Assembly (NCBI GenBank): GCA_014529385.2 | Contig: CM043947.1 | Location: 115,647,587-115,711,586, forward strand | DNA from: Adiantum capillus-veneris | Taxonomy: Eukaryota; Streptophyta; Polypodiopsida; Polypodiales; Pteridaceae | Reading direction: 5' to 3' | DNA: 64,000 nt | Shown: piece by piece, positions 1 to 10,067 of the stretch | Layout of the letters: each line of letters starts with the position of its first letter | How positions within the stretch are numbered: position 1 is the stretch's first letter | Made by a program: the position numbers and the translations under genes | The notes under the pieces: generated by a model | Seen by the model: the letters and a program-made list of their open reading frames with translations, nothing else | Told to the model about the DNA's origin: nothing | Databases searched by the model: none

Positions 1-331
1 TGGAGTGTGTTGATTGCTTGCAGAAGATGAATACAATAGGTAGTGTATGGCAAGAAGATGAGAAGGGAACAAGATCATAGGAGGCATAATGGAGAGATGG
101 GAGTTGATGGCGAGGAATATCATGAGTGTGTCCACCCTTCTTCTTCTTGAAATTGTGCCTTCAACCCTTAATTACAAGTGATGTGGAGGTGTGGTGCTCA
201 TCTTTTGTGCATGGTTATGGTGTTGTGGTTATGTGATTAGGGTTCATGCTACAAACATGTAGCACAAGGGTGTGCATGGATAGGTGTGTGTGTGTGTGTG
301 TGTGTGTGTCTATCCCCCCTTAGTGAGCTCT

Positions 332-362
<31 letters not shown>

Positions 363-1494
363 CTATCCCCCCTTAGTGAGCTCTCATGGCCTCCTTATAT
401 AGGGAAGGAGGGAAGGATTTAGCAATATTTCTATTTGAGGTGAGTGTCCCACTTTGGTGACTAGGAAAATGGGGTGCATGTGACTGTGGATCCCATCTTG
501 TCTCCTCATTATTTAAAATACTAGAGTCAATAGAGAGAGAAGAAGAGAAAATGTGGGTAGGATATAGAGGATAGGAGATATTTAAAATAGTCTAGCTTTG
601 GCTAGACATAAGCTTATTAGGGAGAGAAGAGAGAGGTGAGAAATTTATAAGAGAGGTTGTTGAAGGTGGATAGTTGTTGATGAGGATGGATCCTCCAAAA
701 ATGGTGATAGAATCACTCTAGACTTGCCAAGACCTCATTAAAAGAGCCTTGTCTCTTGTAATCATGCTTGAAGACTTGTAGAACCATAGCCATTCTAGAG
801 GGAAGAAAATTGGGGATGGCCTGTGTCACCATTACACGAGAAAACTCGGGTCCACCACAAAAATCATAGCTCCGCGTTCATAACTCCAAAAATTCTGAAA
901 CAAATTGAGCTAAAAGTTGAGATTATGAGCTACATCTTTCATGTTGAACGCTCCTTCAAATTCGGGGTTCTTCTCTACTTTAAAAATTTAGCCAAATAAT
1001 GTATTATTTATGGCTGCAAAGGTCTTTTGGTGGTCCCCTTTGAGTGGACTTCTCTCTTGCCTTCAAGTGTAAGCTCCTTCATGTGTATGAAAACATGACC
1101 TAGAGTTTTGAAAAGATTGGCAATCATCTAAATGGAGGTATTATTGAAATTTGAAAGTGGGGTTGAGGTTTGAAAATGAAAACTAGTGAATAATATATTT
1201 GGTAGGGTGGAATAATATATATACATGAAAAAATATTAGAAAATACTAAAATATATAATGTAATTTAGAAAATATATATATTTAATATTTAAGGTCAAAA
1301 GAGAGATCAACAAAGAAAGCTCACTTATTATGCTACATCGTGATTGATTAGCATAAGTCTTATTTATTTAATAAAGGCTAAAATGTTTGTGAAAAAGGAA
1401 AAAAAATCAAAAGTAACTTATATAATAGGAAATATTTTGGTAAAAGGGAAAAAATATATATGGGGGGTTCCCATGCATGGAAAAGCCTACCTCA
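1..1494 (-). repeat. 3' LTR of the Tat-like element (truncated by window start)
   Basis: Aligns to 8633-10067, the last three quarters of the 5' LTR. The internal boundary is placed at the CA ending at 1494, because similarity to the right LTR continues to GCCTCA there and then stops. This copy is 59 bp longer because a block containing a GT run and the string CTATCCCCCCTTAGTGAGCT is duplicated in tandem at about 283-390. It carries a TATA-like sequence on the minus strand near 392-403. Confidence 0.88.
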
Positions 1495-1510
1495 TTAGCC
1501 CTCCCCCTAA
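1495..1510 (-). other. Polypurine tract of the Tat-like element
   Basis: On the minus strand this reads TTAGGGGGAGGGCTAA, directly followed by TGAGG, the first bases of the 3' LTR. Such a tract primes plus-strand DNA synthesis. Position and purine content fit; the assignment depends on the LTR boundary at 1494. Confidence 0.75.
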
Positions 1511-1624
1511 GGCTAGAGGTATTCATGCCTCTAGCGCTGTACTTGATTCTTCTTCAATTGAGGTGGAGGTGTCTCCCTCCTCAGGGATTTCCATCATAGG
1601 TGCTTCATCAAACCTCAAAAAGTA

Positions 1625-2482
1625 CTACTTCAACCTCCATCCATTGACACGTGTTTTGTGGAGCCTACCATCTACATCCATCAATCGGTAACTGCCATTG
1701 GGGTAGCGCTTTCTAATGACAAATGGCCCCTCCCATCTGGGTGAAAACTTTTTATCCTTCCTAGTGTCAAACCTGTTATCATACCGTAGGACCAACATAC
1801 CTTTCTTGAGACCTTTTGCCCTAAGTCCCTTGTTGAAGGTAAGTCGACGTTGCTCTACCTGTGCTGCATAATAGTTGATAGCATCTTCTCTGTCTAGTTG
1901 AAGCCTCTCTAGATCAAGAATGTGGTTGTGGAGATGAGCATTAGGACGTTCCACCTTCCCAGCTAGCACCCTGAGACTAGCCAATTGTACTTCAATGGGT
2001 AAAATGGCTCCCTTACCAAACACCAAGTGATATGGTGTGAACCCAATGGATGTGCGAAATGAAGTGCGATAAGCCCAAAGTGCAGCCATAAGATGCTTGT
2101 CCCAATCACTTTTGTGATTGTTCACATGTTTAGTGATGATCTTGCAGATCATACCATTTATCTTTTCCACCAAACCATTGCATTGTGGGTAGTAGGGAGT
2201 TGAGTGTCGTCCTGAGATACCTAACTTCTCCATTAGCTCTACTACAAGGTCTCCTCTAAAACCTGGTCCCCTGTCAGAAATTATTTCAAGAGGAGTGCCA
2301 AAACGGCAACAAATGTTTTCAAATACGAACTTAGCCAATTCCTTAGCTGTAATCTGGGTGGTGGAAACTGCTTCAGCCCACCTGGTCATGTAGTCCACAC
2401 CCATGATGATATAAAATTTACCTGATTGGCTCCTCGGCAAAGGCCCAATAGCATCAATTCCCCATTTCTCAAAATGTTCCAT
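1625..2482 (-). pseudogene. Integrase core and C-terminal part of pol (Tat-like element)
   Basis: This stretch encodes the catalytic core of a Ty3/gypsy integrase, which inserts the cDNA into the host chromosome. The D-D-E triad is visible: Asp in WGIDAIGP (residue 10 of this stretch), Asp in SDRGPGF (70) and Glu in NGLVEK (106), with the usual 35-residue spacing. A C-terminal region with KFSPRWEGPFVI, typical of the integrase tail, follows. The first Met is internal; the true N-terminal zinc domain is in another frame at 2541-2660, separated by an in-frame TAA and a frameshift near 2480. No chromodomain and no env-like ORF follow before the polypurine tract. Confidence 0.9.
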
Positions 2483-2540
2483 ATGAGATTATAGGAGTCT
2501 GTGGCTCATATGTGAGCCTCCTATCCCCTGTCTTTTGACA

Positions 2541-4571
2541 TTACTTGCATGTTTTACACCAATGATGCACATCCCTATGTAGACTAGGCCATACAAACCC
2601 GGCTTGTAGAATCTTTCTACTAGTGATGTCAAGTGCAAAGTATCCTCCGCAAACACCATCATGGCAACTTGAAATGATTTCAGTGATCTCTCTAGAGAGA
2701 GGTACACGCCTAAGAATTTGATCCTTACCCTTGCAGTAGAGGTCGTCATTGATAAGGCGGTATTTTGTTGCCTTGCGCACAAGCCACTGCTTTTGGCCCT
2801 TAGTAAGATCCTTAGGACACTCTCCTATGTCCAAGAAACTCATGATGTCAGGCATAGCATCGCTACCTTGGAAGAGAGGCAGCTTCAACTTGATAGCACC
2901 CACCACTGAAACATCTTGCAACTTCTCTCTAGCTAGAGCATCTGCTTCTTGATTTTCTGCTCGAGGGACATGATGTAATTGTACAACTTGAAATTTCCCT
3001 AAAAGTTCCTTGAATTTTCGCAAATGGCCTAGCAAGCTATGATTTTTACAAGCCCAAGTTCCTTGTATTTGTTTTATTAAAAGCATGGCATCACCAAATA
3101 CATTTAACCGTTGAATGCCCTGTGTCACACACCACTCTAACCCAAGAGTTAAGGCTGCATATTCTGCCTCATTGTTAGAGTGAGAATACAAGAGATTCCC
3201 AATGGAGAAAACCTTGTCCCCTTGCTCGTTGAAGATGACAATGCCTGTTGCAGCTTTGTCCACTTTCCTCTTGTAGGCTCCATCAAAGAAAAGAGAGTGA
3301 GCCTCCTCTACCTTAGGGACTTCCAACACAGGTGTAATCTCTTGATCATTTGGCTTTGTCTTTAGCTTCTTTTCATAGTGGCGATGAGTGAGAATACCTC
3401 CTAGATTGGCCCTTGTGGAGTTCTCCACTTTCATTGTGTAGTCAAACTCTTGTAGCCTTGTGATCCATTTGGAAATCCTAGAAGAAACATCCATGTGCTG
3501 CATTACATAAGGAAATACTTCTTCCATTGTTATGATTATGAATGGTCTAGACAATAAATAAGAGCGAAATTTGGTGGTAGCAAACATTAATGCAAGCACC
3601 ATGTGCTCCACTGCCGTGTATCCCTTTTCTGATGAAGTCATCATTCGACTAGAGAAGTAGATAGGACGCATGAAAGAAGTTTGAGGATCCTTTTGCATCA
3701 ATACAGCCCCAAGTGTGTCATTGCACACACTAGGGTTTACATAAAATGGCTCCTCCCACTTTGGAGGTGCTATGGTGGGAAGTGAAGCTAGAATTTGTTT
3801 TACCTCATTGAATTGTTGTTCATTTTCTTCACTCCAAGTGAATATCTCTTGATGGGCAACTTGTTGTAAAGGGAGAACCACTTGGGAGAGCAAGTGAATG
3901 AACCTACTCAAATACCTCACCTTTTGAAGAAAAGAGACCAAATGCTTTGTTGTGGTGGGAGAGGTCAAAGCCAGCAAGGCTTGAACCTTTCTTGGGTCAG
4001 CTTCAATGCCATTGGCCGAGATCACATGGCCAAGAAGAGTAACCTTGCTTTCACCAATGTGGCATTTCTCCACATTGACCTCGCCCCCCAAAGCTTGTAG
4101 CCTAGCTAGACCTTCGTAAACTTTCTCCAAATGAAGAGAGCGAGAGCTATAGATACAAAAGTCATCAATAAAAACATGGATTGATTTTCCAAAGAATGTT
4201 TGAAAAACAAATGTCACATATCGCTGAAAAGTGGCTGGAGCATTAGTGAGACCAAAAGGCATAACTTTGTAAGCAAAACATCCCCATGGTGTGATGAAGG
4301 TTGTCTTCTTTTGATCTTCTTCAGCGATGCTAATTTGGAAGTAGCCTGAGTAGCCATCACATACCGTGTAGTGCTCATGTCCTGCTACCTCATTGAGTAT
4401 TTCGTCTTGAAAAGGAAGAGGAAAATGGTCCCTCTTTGTGGCTGCATTAAGAGGCTTGTAATCAACACAAACCCTCCACTTACCATTCTTCTTTGGTGTG
4501 ACTACCACTGGAGAAACCCACTCTGAGTCTTCAACAGGATAGATAAAACCGGCTTCTAGAAATTTCCTCAC
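2541..4571 (-). pseudogene. Reverse transcriptase, degenerate RNase H, second RNase H, integrase zinc domain
   Basis: A 676-codon open segment of pol. The reverse transcriptase (about residues 1-180) has MPFGLTNAPATF and FIDDF, a variant of the YxDD catalytic box. An RNase H-like domain follows (about 270-390), but its first acidic residue reads YVNPSV and the later TDH box reads TMEE, so it looks catalytically dead. A second RNase H (about 427-550) keeps all four acidic positions: FFDGA, NNEAEY, VFGDA and NQEADA. The segment ends in the integrase zinc domain, where one expected His is Tyr (CGGYF), and stops at TAA just after WCKTCK. The upstream part is in the same frame but separated by one TAA at 4590. 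Acquisition of a second RNase H is known from Tat elements. Confidence 0.92.
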
Positions 4572-4589
4572 CTCTTTGAGTAGGGCGTC

Positions 4590-5222
4590 TTATTGAATTA
4601 CTCCTAGCCGCCTGAGCTTCTGCACTACAGGTTTACTTCCCTCCTTGAGCTGAATGTGATGTTGAACTACTGTGATGCTAGTGATTTTATCATATTCATC
4701 AATGAGCAATGTGGTAAAATTACTTAGCATCAAAATATAATCTTCACGCTCCTTCCCACACAACTCACTAGAGAACATTTGATGTAGCTTACTTGGTTCT
4801 ACCAGAGGTTGTATACCTGGTGTCTCCCCTTGGTTTGATGATGAGGCATCAGGTTTCTCCATCTTCTTAGGGTCCTTGAGAATGATCCCCATCACCTCAA
4901 TGCTACTGTCACTTTCTTCACTCATTGTTGACTCCTCTGAAGTGGTTGAAGAGTCACCACTAGAAAACTCATCCTTGGAAATTTCCAGATCCATGTCGCG
5001 TTGTTGACCTATCTTCATGTCATAAAGTATTGGCCTCCCTTTCGCATCCTTCTTCTGGATTATGCCGGTGCCCCAGTCCTGCTTAGCTCTCATAGCCATA
5101 AGCCAAGGCCTCCCTAGAATGATAGGATAGCCCTCCCCTTTGTGTGGCATGACAAAGATGTCCACATCTACCTCGGTGTTGAATGCCTTTATCCTAACTG
5201 CATTTTTATGACACCAACACAT
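4590..5222 (-). pseudogene. Protease C-terminal part and linker to reverse transcriptase
   Basis: The N-terminal part contains IILGRPWL, the conserved C-terminal motif of retrotransposon aspartic proteases. It is followed by an acidic, serine-rich linker (SSGDSSTTSEES) and the start of the reverse transcriptase region (KPVVQKLRRL). It ends at a TAA in the same frame as the downstream 2541-4571 segment, since the stop positions differ by a multiple of three. The break is therefore a single nonsense change. A frameshift separates it from the catalytic half of the protease upstream. Confidence 0.82.
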
Positions 5223-5737
5223 TGAACTTTTAAATTATTTGCCATTTTGGCTCGGCATGGTGCCGGCCGACTCACCTCTAAACCCAAACGGTGCATCATT
5301 TTTTCACTCATGACGCATATTTGTGCACCACCATCAATGTAGATATTGGAGATGTGTTGCCCTTTGATGTAAGAATCCATCACTGGTAGTATGTCATCTA
5401 GATTCCTCCCAAAGATAGCCCCAGCTATCTTTGGCTTTGGTCGTCTCGTGCTAACCATCTTTGTCCATTGTCTACTCACCCTAGGTGCTAGGTGGAGTAA
5501 CTGGGGCCAGGTGATTTTTGGGCCCTGCACAGAAACATCTTGAACCAAATCATATGGTTTAGAACATTCACCCAAAGAGAAATCTACAATGTCAATTTTA
5601 CGTTGTGACTTGGACGGCTTTTTTCTAGATTCCCCTTTAGTCTTCATCTTTTCTTCCTTTTGGGAAGATTCACCATGCCTAGCGCGTTTTACCCCAAGGG
5701 CATCTACTCCGTTAACCTTGGTCGTATCCTCCTCCAC
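5189..5737 (-). pseudogene. Aspartic protease catalytic half (Tat-like element)
   Basis: The active-site box reads YIDGGAQICVMS, where most retropepsins have D-S/T-G, so the residue after the catalytic Asp is Gly. The rest of the protease fold, with the ILGRPWL motif, continues in a different frame at 4590-5222, implying a frameshift in the overlap at 5189-5222. The lysine/serine-rich N-terminal part is a spacer between the nucleocapsid knuckle and the protease. It shares its frame with the zinc-knuckle segment at 5747-6085, from which it is separated by one stop codon. Confidence 0.8.
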
Positions 5738-5746
5738 TTTCTCCTT

Positions 5747-6085
5747 TCACTTACCTTCGAGACTGATGACGCTTACTGTTTGATTGCCAACTGGTGGTGG
5801 GGGTAAGGGTGGAATGAGAGGTTGTGGTGGTGGTTGAATGGGTGGTTGTAGGATTTGCACGGGTGGTGCTTGTTGTGGTGCCCTCGGTCGTGATGGTCTT
5901 GCTCTCGGTGGTGAAACCTGGTTTTGCATGGCTCCTCTGTTGAAATTCTGCCTCCTTGGGTGTGGACAGTAGTACATGACATGACCATCCTCCCCACAAT
6001 TGTAGCAATGGTATTCTTGGTTTTGCCTTCGTTGTCCTCTCCCTTGCTCTTGGTTGCGATTGTGTGCATGCCCTTGTTGTATCAA
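5747..6085 (-). pseudogene. Gag nucleocapsid zinc knuckle and proline-rich tail
   Basis: A CCHC knuckle, CYNCGEDGHVMYYC (C-x2-C-x4-H-x4-C), marks the RNA-binding nucleocapsid part of Gag. It is preceded by an Arg/Gln-rich basic stretch and followed by a proline-rich segment (PPIQPPPQPLIPPLPPPP). The frame matches the downstream protease segment, so gag and pro were probably one reading frame; one TAA now interrupts it. Confidence 0.85.
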
Positions 6086-6437
6086 ATGGACTGAAAGATT
6101 CTCAAGTTGATTGGTAATTCGGTTGAGCAGGTCTTGCTAATCTTCAACTGGTTCTTGTGGTTGAATCCTCTGGGTGGTTGTTGTAGGTGGTGCTAGAGGT
6201 GGTCGGGTCCTGACGGCTTCCTCTTCATCGATATTCCTGGCTTGTAGGCGCAACTTCTTGTCTTTAAGGCGGGCCACTTCACGTAGCAGGAAACCTTCCC
6301 TTCACCTTCTCTTTAAGAGTTGGCCATAACCCAGCCACAAACTGATCCTTCTTTAGGAAATCAGGTGCCCCCTCATCCTCTCTTAGCGATGCAACCCATC
6401 GCCCCCATAAATCTACAAACTTTGACTCATATGACGC

Positions 6438-6740
6438 TTATTCCATCATACTGCCTTGCTTCAACTCTGTCAACAATTGCCATAGCTTCTCTAATGTTGT
6501 GCCCTCTCCAAAACGCTTGACAAAGGCTGCTCTTACTAAGTCCCACCGTTCCTTGGTTTCTTGTGCCAAGGCATTGTACCATGATCTTGTCTCCACCTTC
6601 ATTAGAAGTGGAAAGATGCGCAAGCGCGAAGCATCATCATCTCTCGCAGAGATGACACATGCTATTTCCAAGTTGTCTAGAAAGTCTGCAGCATCCTCAC
6701 CCACCTTACCAGTAAAGGTTGGAAATGCTACACTTGCCAT
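6438..6740 (-). pseudogene. Gag capsid-region fragment (Tat-like element)
   Basis: Starts at an ATG (MASVAFPTFTGK) and shows the pattern of the retrotransposon Gag domain: FTG near the start, an aromatic-rich SWYNAL box, and W..V...F.KRFG toward the end. It stops after about 100 codons. The remaining capsid sequence up to the zinc knuckle (6086-6437) is out of frame or interrupted. The conserved leader ORF at 6834-7058 is in the same frame 94 bases upstream. Confidence 0.82.
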
Positions 6741-6833
6741 TGTGAAAGTGAGAAAATTAACTCGACTTAGAATTTTTTATTTATTTTTTAAATAGAGATT
6801 CAATACATGGGTGCTCGGTAGATGGAAAACATA

Positions 6834-7058
6834 CTATACAAGGATGAAAATAACTACATCAAAAGACACTTCATGATTAATCATAGGGAGGATAAAGGGT
6901 AGAGAGGAGGTGTTTATCTCTTGCAATCGTTCTCTACCAAACATGGTTGTAATGATCTGCTGATAAAACATCTTGCGGTCCAAGATTACTTTGATTGATT
7001 GAATTTGTTGTGGTGCATAAGTTTGGTTCCTTGCAAAAGGTTGATGTGCTGGATCCAT
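6834..7058 (-). CDS. Leader ORF, 74 codons, related to the LTR ORFs at 54972-63009
   Basis: An intact ATG-to-TAG ORF in the leader of the Tat-like element, ending 94 bases before the gag ATG and in the same frame. I do not recognise its family. Its C-terminal 47 residues, from RKMFYQQ to VIFILV, align without gaps to the ORFs in the LTRs of the array at 53943-63180: 24 identities with the first ORF type (LTR1 copy) and 21 with the second (59022-59234). Shared landmarks are FG, RLQEI, LP and SFDV.IFIL. It contains no zinc motif or signal peptide; hydrophobic residues cluster at the C-terminus. It could be an upstream ORF product or a detached N-terminal piece of Gag. Whether it is translated is unknown. 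Confidence 0.6.
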   Translation of the reverse strand: MDPAHQPFARNQTYAPQQIQSIKVILDRKMFYQQIITTMFGRERLQEINTSSLPFILPMINHEVSFDVVIFILV

Positions 7059-7102
7059 CACATGATAATTCAGAAAGGCTCTCTCCTTTGTAGTGGAAGG
7101 TT

Positions 7103-7522
7103 TTAGTCGGAGGTGTAGAGCTCTTGGTAGTCCAAGTCAAATTTATAGTACCACAAGACAAGGTTGTCTTCGTGTTCTAGCTCTAGGATTGCCCCTCTAG
7201 CAAGCTCTTGGAAAATCTTGAACTCTCTCTCTTTGAGAAACTTCATTTTCCTGCAAGATAGAGTGCCATCTAGTGTATACACAGGTGTGATGAGGTAGGT
7301 GGTGAGTCTTACCACTTGTATTAATCCAAGTTGGATGGATACATAGCAAGCTGTAAAGTCGCCATCATAGCCTTGATTCACAAGCAACACCCCTTGAAGG
7401 TGGAGGGTCTTGTCTTTCCGCCAAGAAAAACCACTGTCAAAGACCTTGTCGATGACAAGCTCCGCCACTTCACTCGGTAGACGACATAGAATCCATGCTG
7501 CTGTTTCTAGTTCCTGTCTCAT
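7103..7522 (-). CDS. Leader ORF of unknown function, 139 codons (Tat-like element)
   Basis: Lies between the 5' LTR and gag, where some Tat-lineage elements (for example Ogre) carry an additional ORF of unknown function; that analogy is established knowledge, the assignment here is inference. The protein has no motif I recognise. It is moderately acidic at the C-terminus (EHEDNLVLWYYKFDLDYQEL) and has a beta-rich-looking middle. It overlaps the preceding ORF (7470-7916) in another frame, so the two may be one gene broken by a frameshift. The displayed start is not well determined. Confidence 0.4.
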   Translation of the reverse strand: MRQELETAAWILCRLPSEVAELVIDKVFDSGFSWRKDKTLHLQGVLLVNQGYDGDFTACYVSIQLGLIQVVRLTTYLITPVYTLDGTLSCRKMKFLKEREFKIFQELARGAILELEHEDNLVLWYYKFDLDYQELYTSD

Positions 7523-7916
7523 GAGATGAGAGTGAGGTATAGAAAGACTTTGGAGGATTTACCCTTTTGTTTTGGAGACGGGGTGATTGTCGGCGCTGGA
7601 AAACCCTTGAATCTTTTAATGCAAGGGAGAGGGAGGGACCACGCGTTCGTAGTAGCTTCCTCAAGTTGTGAAGGCTTCTCTTGGGCGTAGGTGGAATAGG
7701 TGGCAAAGATGTGGACGTAGATGTATAGAAGCCTGGTGCTACTTGAAAGCCTACTGATGTGAGAACTCCTGTGCGGATGTCGAGGGAGAAAATGATGGCC
7801 TTTTCTTCACTTTGGGTTGCACTCATGTCGAAGGTGCGGTTTTTGGCTACAATGTGAGCATGATGCAGCTTGTGCCTTGCTTTTACGCTTGTGGGGATGA
7901 TGAGAAATGTAAACAA
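7470..7916 (-). CDS. Leader ORF of unknown function, 148 codons (Tat-like element)
   Basis: Open frame just inside the 5' LTR. No domain recognised. The second half is basic and Ser/Pro/Arg-rich (RRQSPRLQNKR), consistent with an RNA-binding or disordered leader protein, but this is only composition. It overlaps 7103-7522 by about 50 bases in a different frame. It may be the 5' part of the same decayed gene, or a chance ORF. Confidence 0.3.
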   Translation of the reverse strand: MFTFLIIPTSVKARHKLHHAHIVAKNRTFDMSATQSEEKAIIFSLDIRTGVLTSVGFQVAPGFYTSTSTSLPPIPPTPKRSLHNLRKLLRTRGPSLSLALKDSRVFQRRQSPRLQNKRVNPPKSFYTSLSSHETGTRNSSMDSMSSTE

Positions 7917-8120
7917 TTTGAGTACGAAAAGAGGGTCTTACCACTTCTTCTATGCTAACAATACAACACCCTGGCAAGAGTGTCTTGATGACTTTCGTCA
8001 AACCTGCTTGAAGCTCCTCCTCTTCAGTGGTCCAATTAGAGAATTCAAGAAGTCACTCGTCCATGAAGAGAAGTAAACATTTCATCCTTGTAAACTAAAG
8101 GTTTCAATAGCCCTCCTTCG

Positions 8121-8131
8121 TGGGGGCACCA
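8121..8131 (-). other. Primer-binding site of the Tat-like element
   Basis: The minus strand reads TGGTGCCCCCA two bases after the 5' LTR end. A TGG start at this spot is expected, since it pairs with the CCA end of a tRNA. The tRNA species cannot be named from memory; it is clearly not initiator Met. Confidence 0.65.
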
Positions 8132-8133
8132 AA

Positions 8134-10067
8134 TGAGAGGCGGAAGTGAAAAAAAAGACCCGGTGGCCTCTACACCAAGACTATGCACAATGGCCTCATC
8201 ATGGGGGATACACAATAGGGGCACCACCTAGCAAGATATGTAGCTAGGACGCATACATATACACAATGAAGCATGCCATGGAAAACAATTTCAAGATCCA
8301 CGCCCAAATGTGGAATGGGGTAGTCGGAGAATAAGGTGAGAGGAGTGGTGAATGAGTGAGAATGGGCTTGCTACTCGTGCATGTTAGTAAGGAAGATGAT
8401 GAGATATGGGAAACTTGTGAGTATGCTCACTTCTCATACAAGAGGTGGCGAATCCGCACACCTCAAGATGCAAGTAGCAAGATGATAGGAATATGAAAGG
8501 GAGAGAGAGAGTGTGTGTATGGTGGCGAATCCGCACACCTTTACATAAGCAGGAAAAAAAATGGCAAGGAACAAGCATATACCATACTCACAATGAGATG
8601 TATCCAAAGCGACACAAGGTATGGCACCAAGATGGAGTGTGTTGATTGCTTGCAGAAGATGAATACAATAGGTAGTGTATGGCAAGAAGATGAGAAGGGA
8701 ACAAGATCGTAGGAGGCACAATGGAGAGATGGGAGTTGATGGCGAGGAATATCATGAGTGTGTCCACACTTCTTCTTCTTGAAATTGTGCCTTCAACCCT
8801 TAATTACAAGTGATGTGGAGGTGTGGTGCTCATCTTTTGTGCATGGTGATGGTGTTGTGATTATGTGATTAGGGTTTATGCTACAAACATGTAGCACAAG
8901 GGTGTGCATGGATAGGTGCGTGTGTGTGTGTGTGTGTGTGTGTGTCTATCCCCCCTTAGTGAGCTCTCATGGCCTCCTTATATAGGGAAGGAGGGAAGGA
9001 TTTAGCAATATTTCTATTTGAGGTGAGTGTCCCACTTTGGTGACTAGGAAAATGGGGTGCATGTGACTGTGGCTCCCATCTTGTCTCCTCATTATTTAAA
9101 ATACTAGAGTCAATAGAGAGAGAAGAAGAGAAAATGTGGGTAGGATGTAGACGATAGGAGATATTTATAATAGTCTAGCTTTGGCTAGACATAAGCTTAT
9201 TAGGGAGAGAAGAGAGATGTAAGAAATTTATAAGAGAGGTTGTCGAAGGTGGATAGTTGTTGATGAGGATGGATCCTCCAGAAATGCGGATAGAATCACT
9301 CTAGACTTGCCAAGACCTCATTAAAAGAGCCTTGTCTCTTGTAATCATGCTTGAAGACTTGTAGAACCATAGCCATTCTAGAGGGAAGAAAATTGGGGAT
9401 GGCCTGTGTCACCATTACACGAGAAAACTGGGGTCCACCACAAAAATCATAGCTCCGCGTTCATAACTCCAAAAATTCTGAAACAAATTGAGCTAAAAGT
9501 TGAGATCACGAGCTACATCTTTCATGTTGAACGCTCCTTCAGATTCGGGGTTCCTCTCTACTTTAAAAATTCAGCCAAATAATGTATTATTTGTGGTTGC
9601 AAAGGTCTTTTGGTGGTCCCCTTTGAGTGGACTTCTGTCTTGCCTTCAAGTGTAAGCTCCTTCATGTGTATGAAAACATGACCTAGAGTTTGGCAATCAT
9701 CTAGATGGAGGTATTATTGAAATTTGAAAGTGGGGTTGAGGTTTGAAAATGAAAACTAGTGAATAAAATATTTGGTAGGGTGGAATAATATATATACATG
9801 AAAAAATATTAGAAAATCCTAAAATATATAATATAATTTAGAATATATATATTTAATATTTAAGGTCAAAAGAGAGATCAACAAAGAAAGATTACTTATT
9901 ATGATACATCGTGATTGATTAGCATAAGTCTTATTTATTTAATAAAGGCTAAAACGTTTGTGAAAAAGGGAAAAAAAAATCCAAAGTAGCTTATATAATA
10001 GGAAATATTTTGGTAAAAGGGCAAAAATATATATGGGGGGTTCCCATGCATTGAAAAGCTTGCCTCA
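8134..10067 (-). repeat. 5' LTR of the Tat-like element, complete (1934 bp)
   Basis: Begins TGAGAGGC next to the primer site and ends GCCTCA, so the tips are inverted repeats. The inner edge is set by the primer site and the outer edge by loss of similarity to 1-1494 after CCTCA. It includes a GT microsatellite near 8919-8944. ORFs inside it are low-complexity and not conserved as proteins. Confidence 0.85.
8977..8985 (-). promoter_or_regulatory. Probable TATA box in the 5' LTR
   Basis: The minus strand reads CTATATAAG inside the LTR, upstream of the leader and gag. The equivalent site exists in the 3' LTR near 392-403. This is a motif match only. Confidence 0.5.

Larger units (their letters stand above)
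1..10067 (-). mobile_element. Tat-like Ty3/gypsy LTR retrotransposon, decayed, 3' LTR cut by window edge
   Basis: Positions 1-1494 and 8633-10067 are near-copies flanking an internal region whose coding sequence runs on the minus strand: leader, gag, zinc knuckle, protease, reverse transcriptase, RNase H, a second RNase H, integrase. The right copy, 8134-10067, begins TGAGAGGC and ends GCCTCA, giving inverted LTR tips. A primer-binding site and polypurine tract sit where expected. The two RNase H domains are the mark of the plant Tat lineage (established knowledge of Ty3/gypsy classification). The reading frame is broken by in-frame stops (near 2541, 4590 and 5747) and by frameshifts (near 2480, 5200, and between 6085 and 6438), so this copy is not autonomous. 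By eye the LTRs differ at about 3% of sites plus small indels. The left target duplication lies outside the window. Confidence 0.9.

Noticed and set aside
1495-1625. An env-like gene downstream of pol in the Tat-like element
   Set aside because: Only about 130 bases lie between the integrase end and the LTR.
1344-1691. Plus-strand 115-codon ORF across the LTR edge
   Set aside because: It crosses the LTR boundary and lies antisense to integrase; no motif, so taken as chance.
7103-7260. A further copy of the conserved leader peptide in the upstream ORF of the Tat-like element
   Set aside because: RKMKFLKE...IFQEL resembles the start of the core only weakly and the rest does not align.
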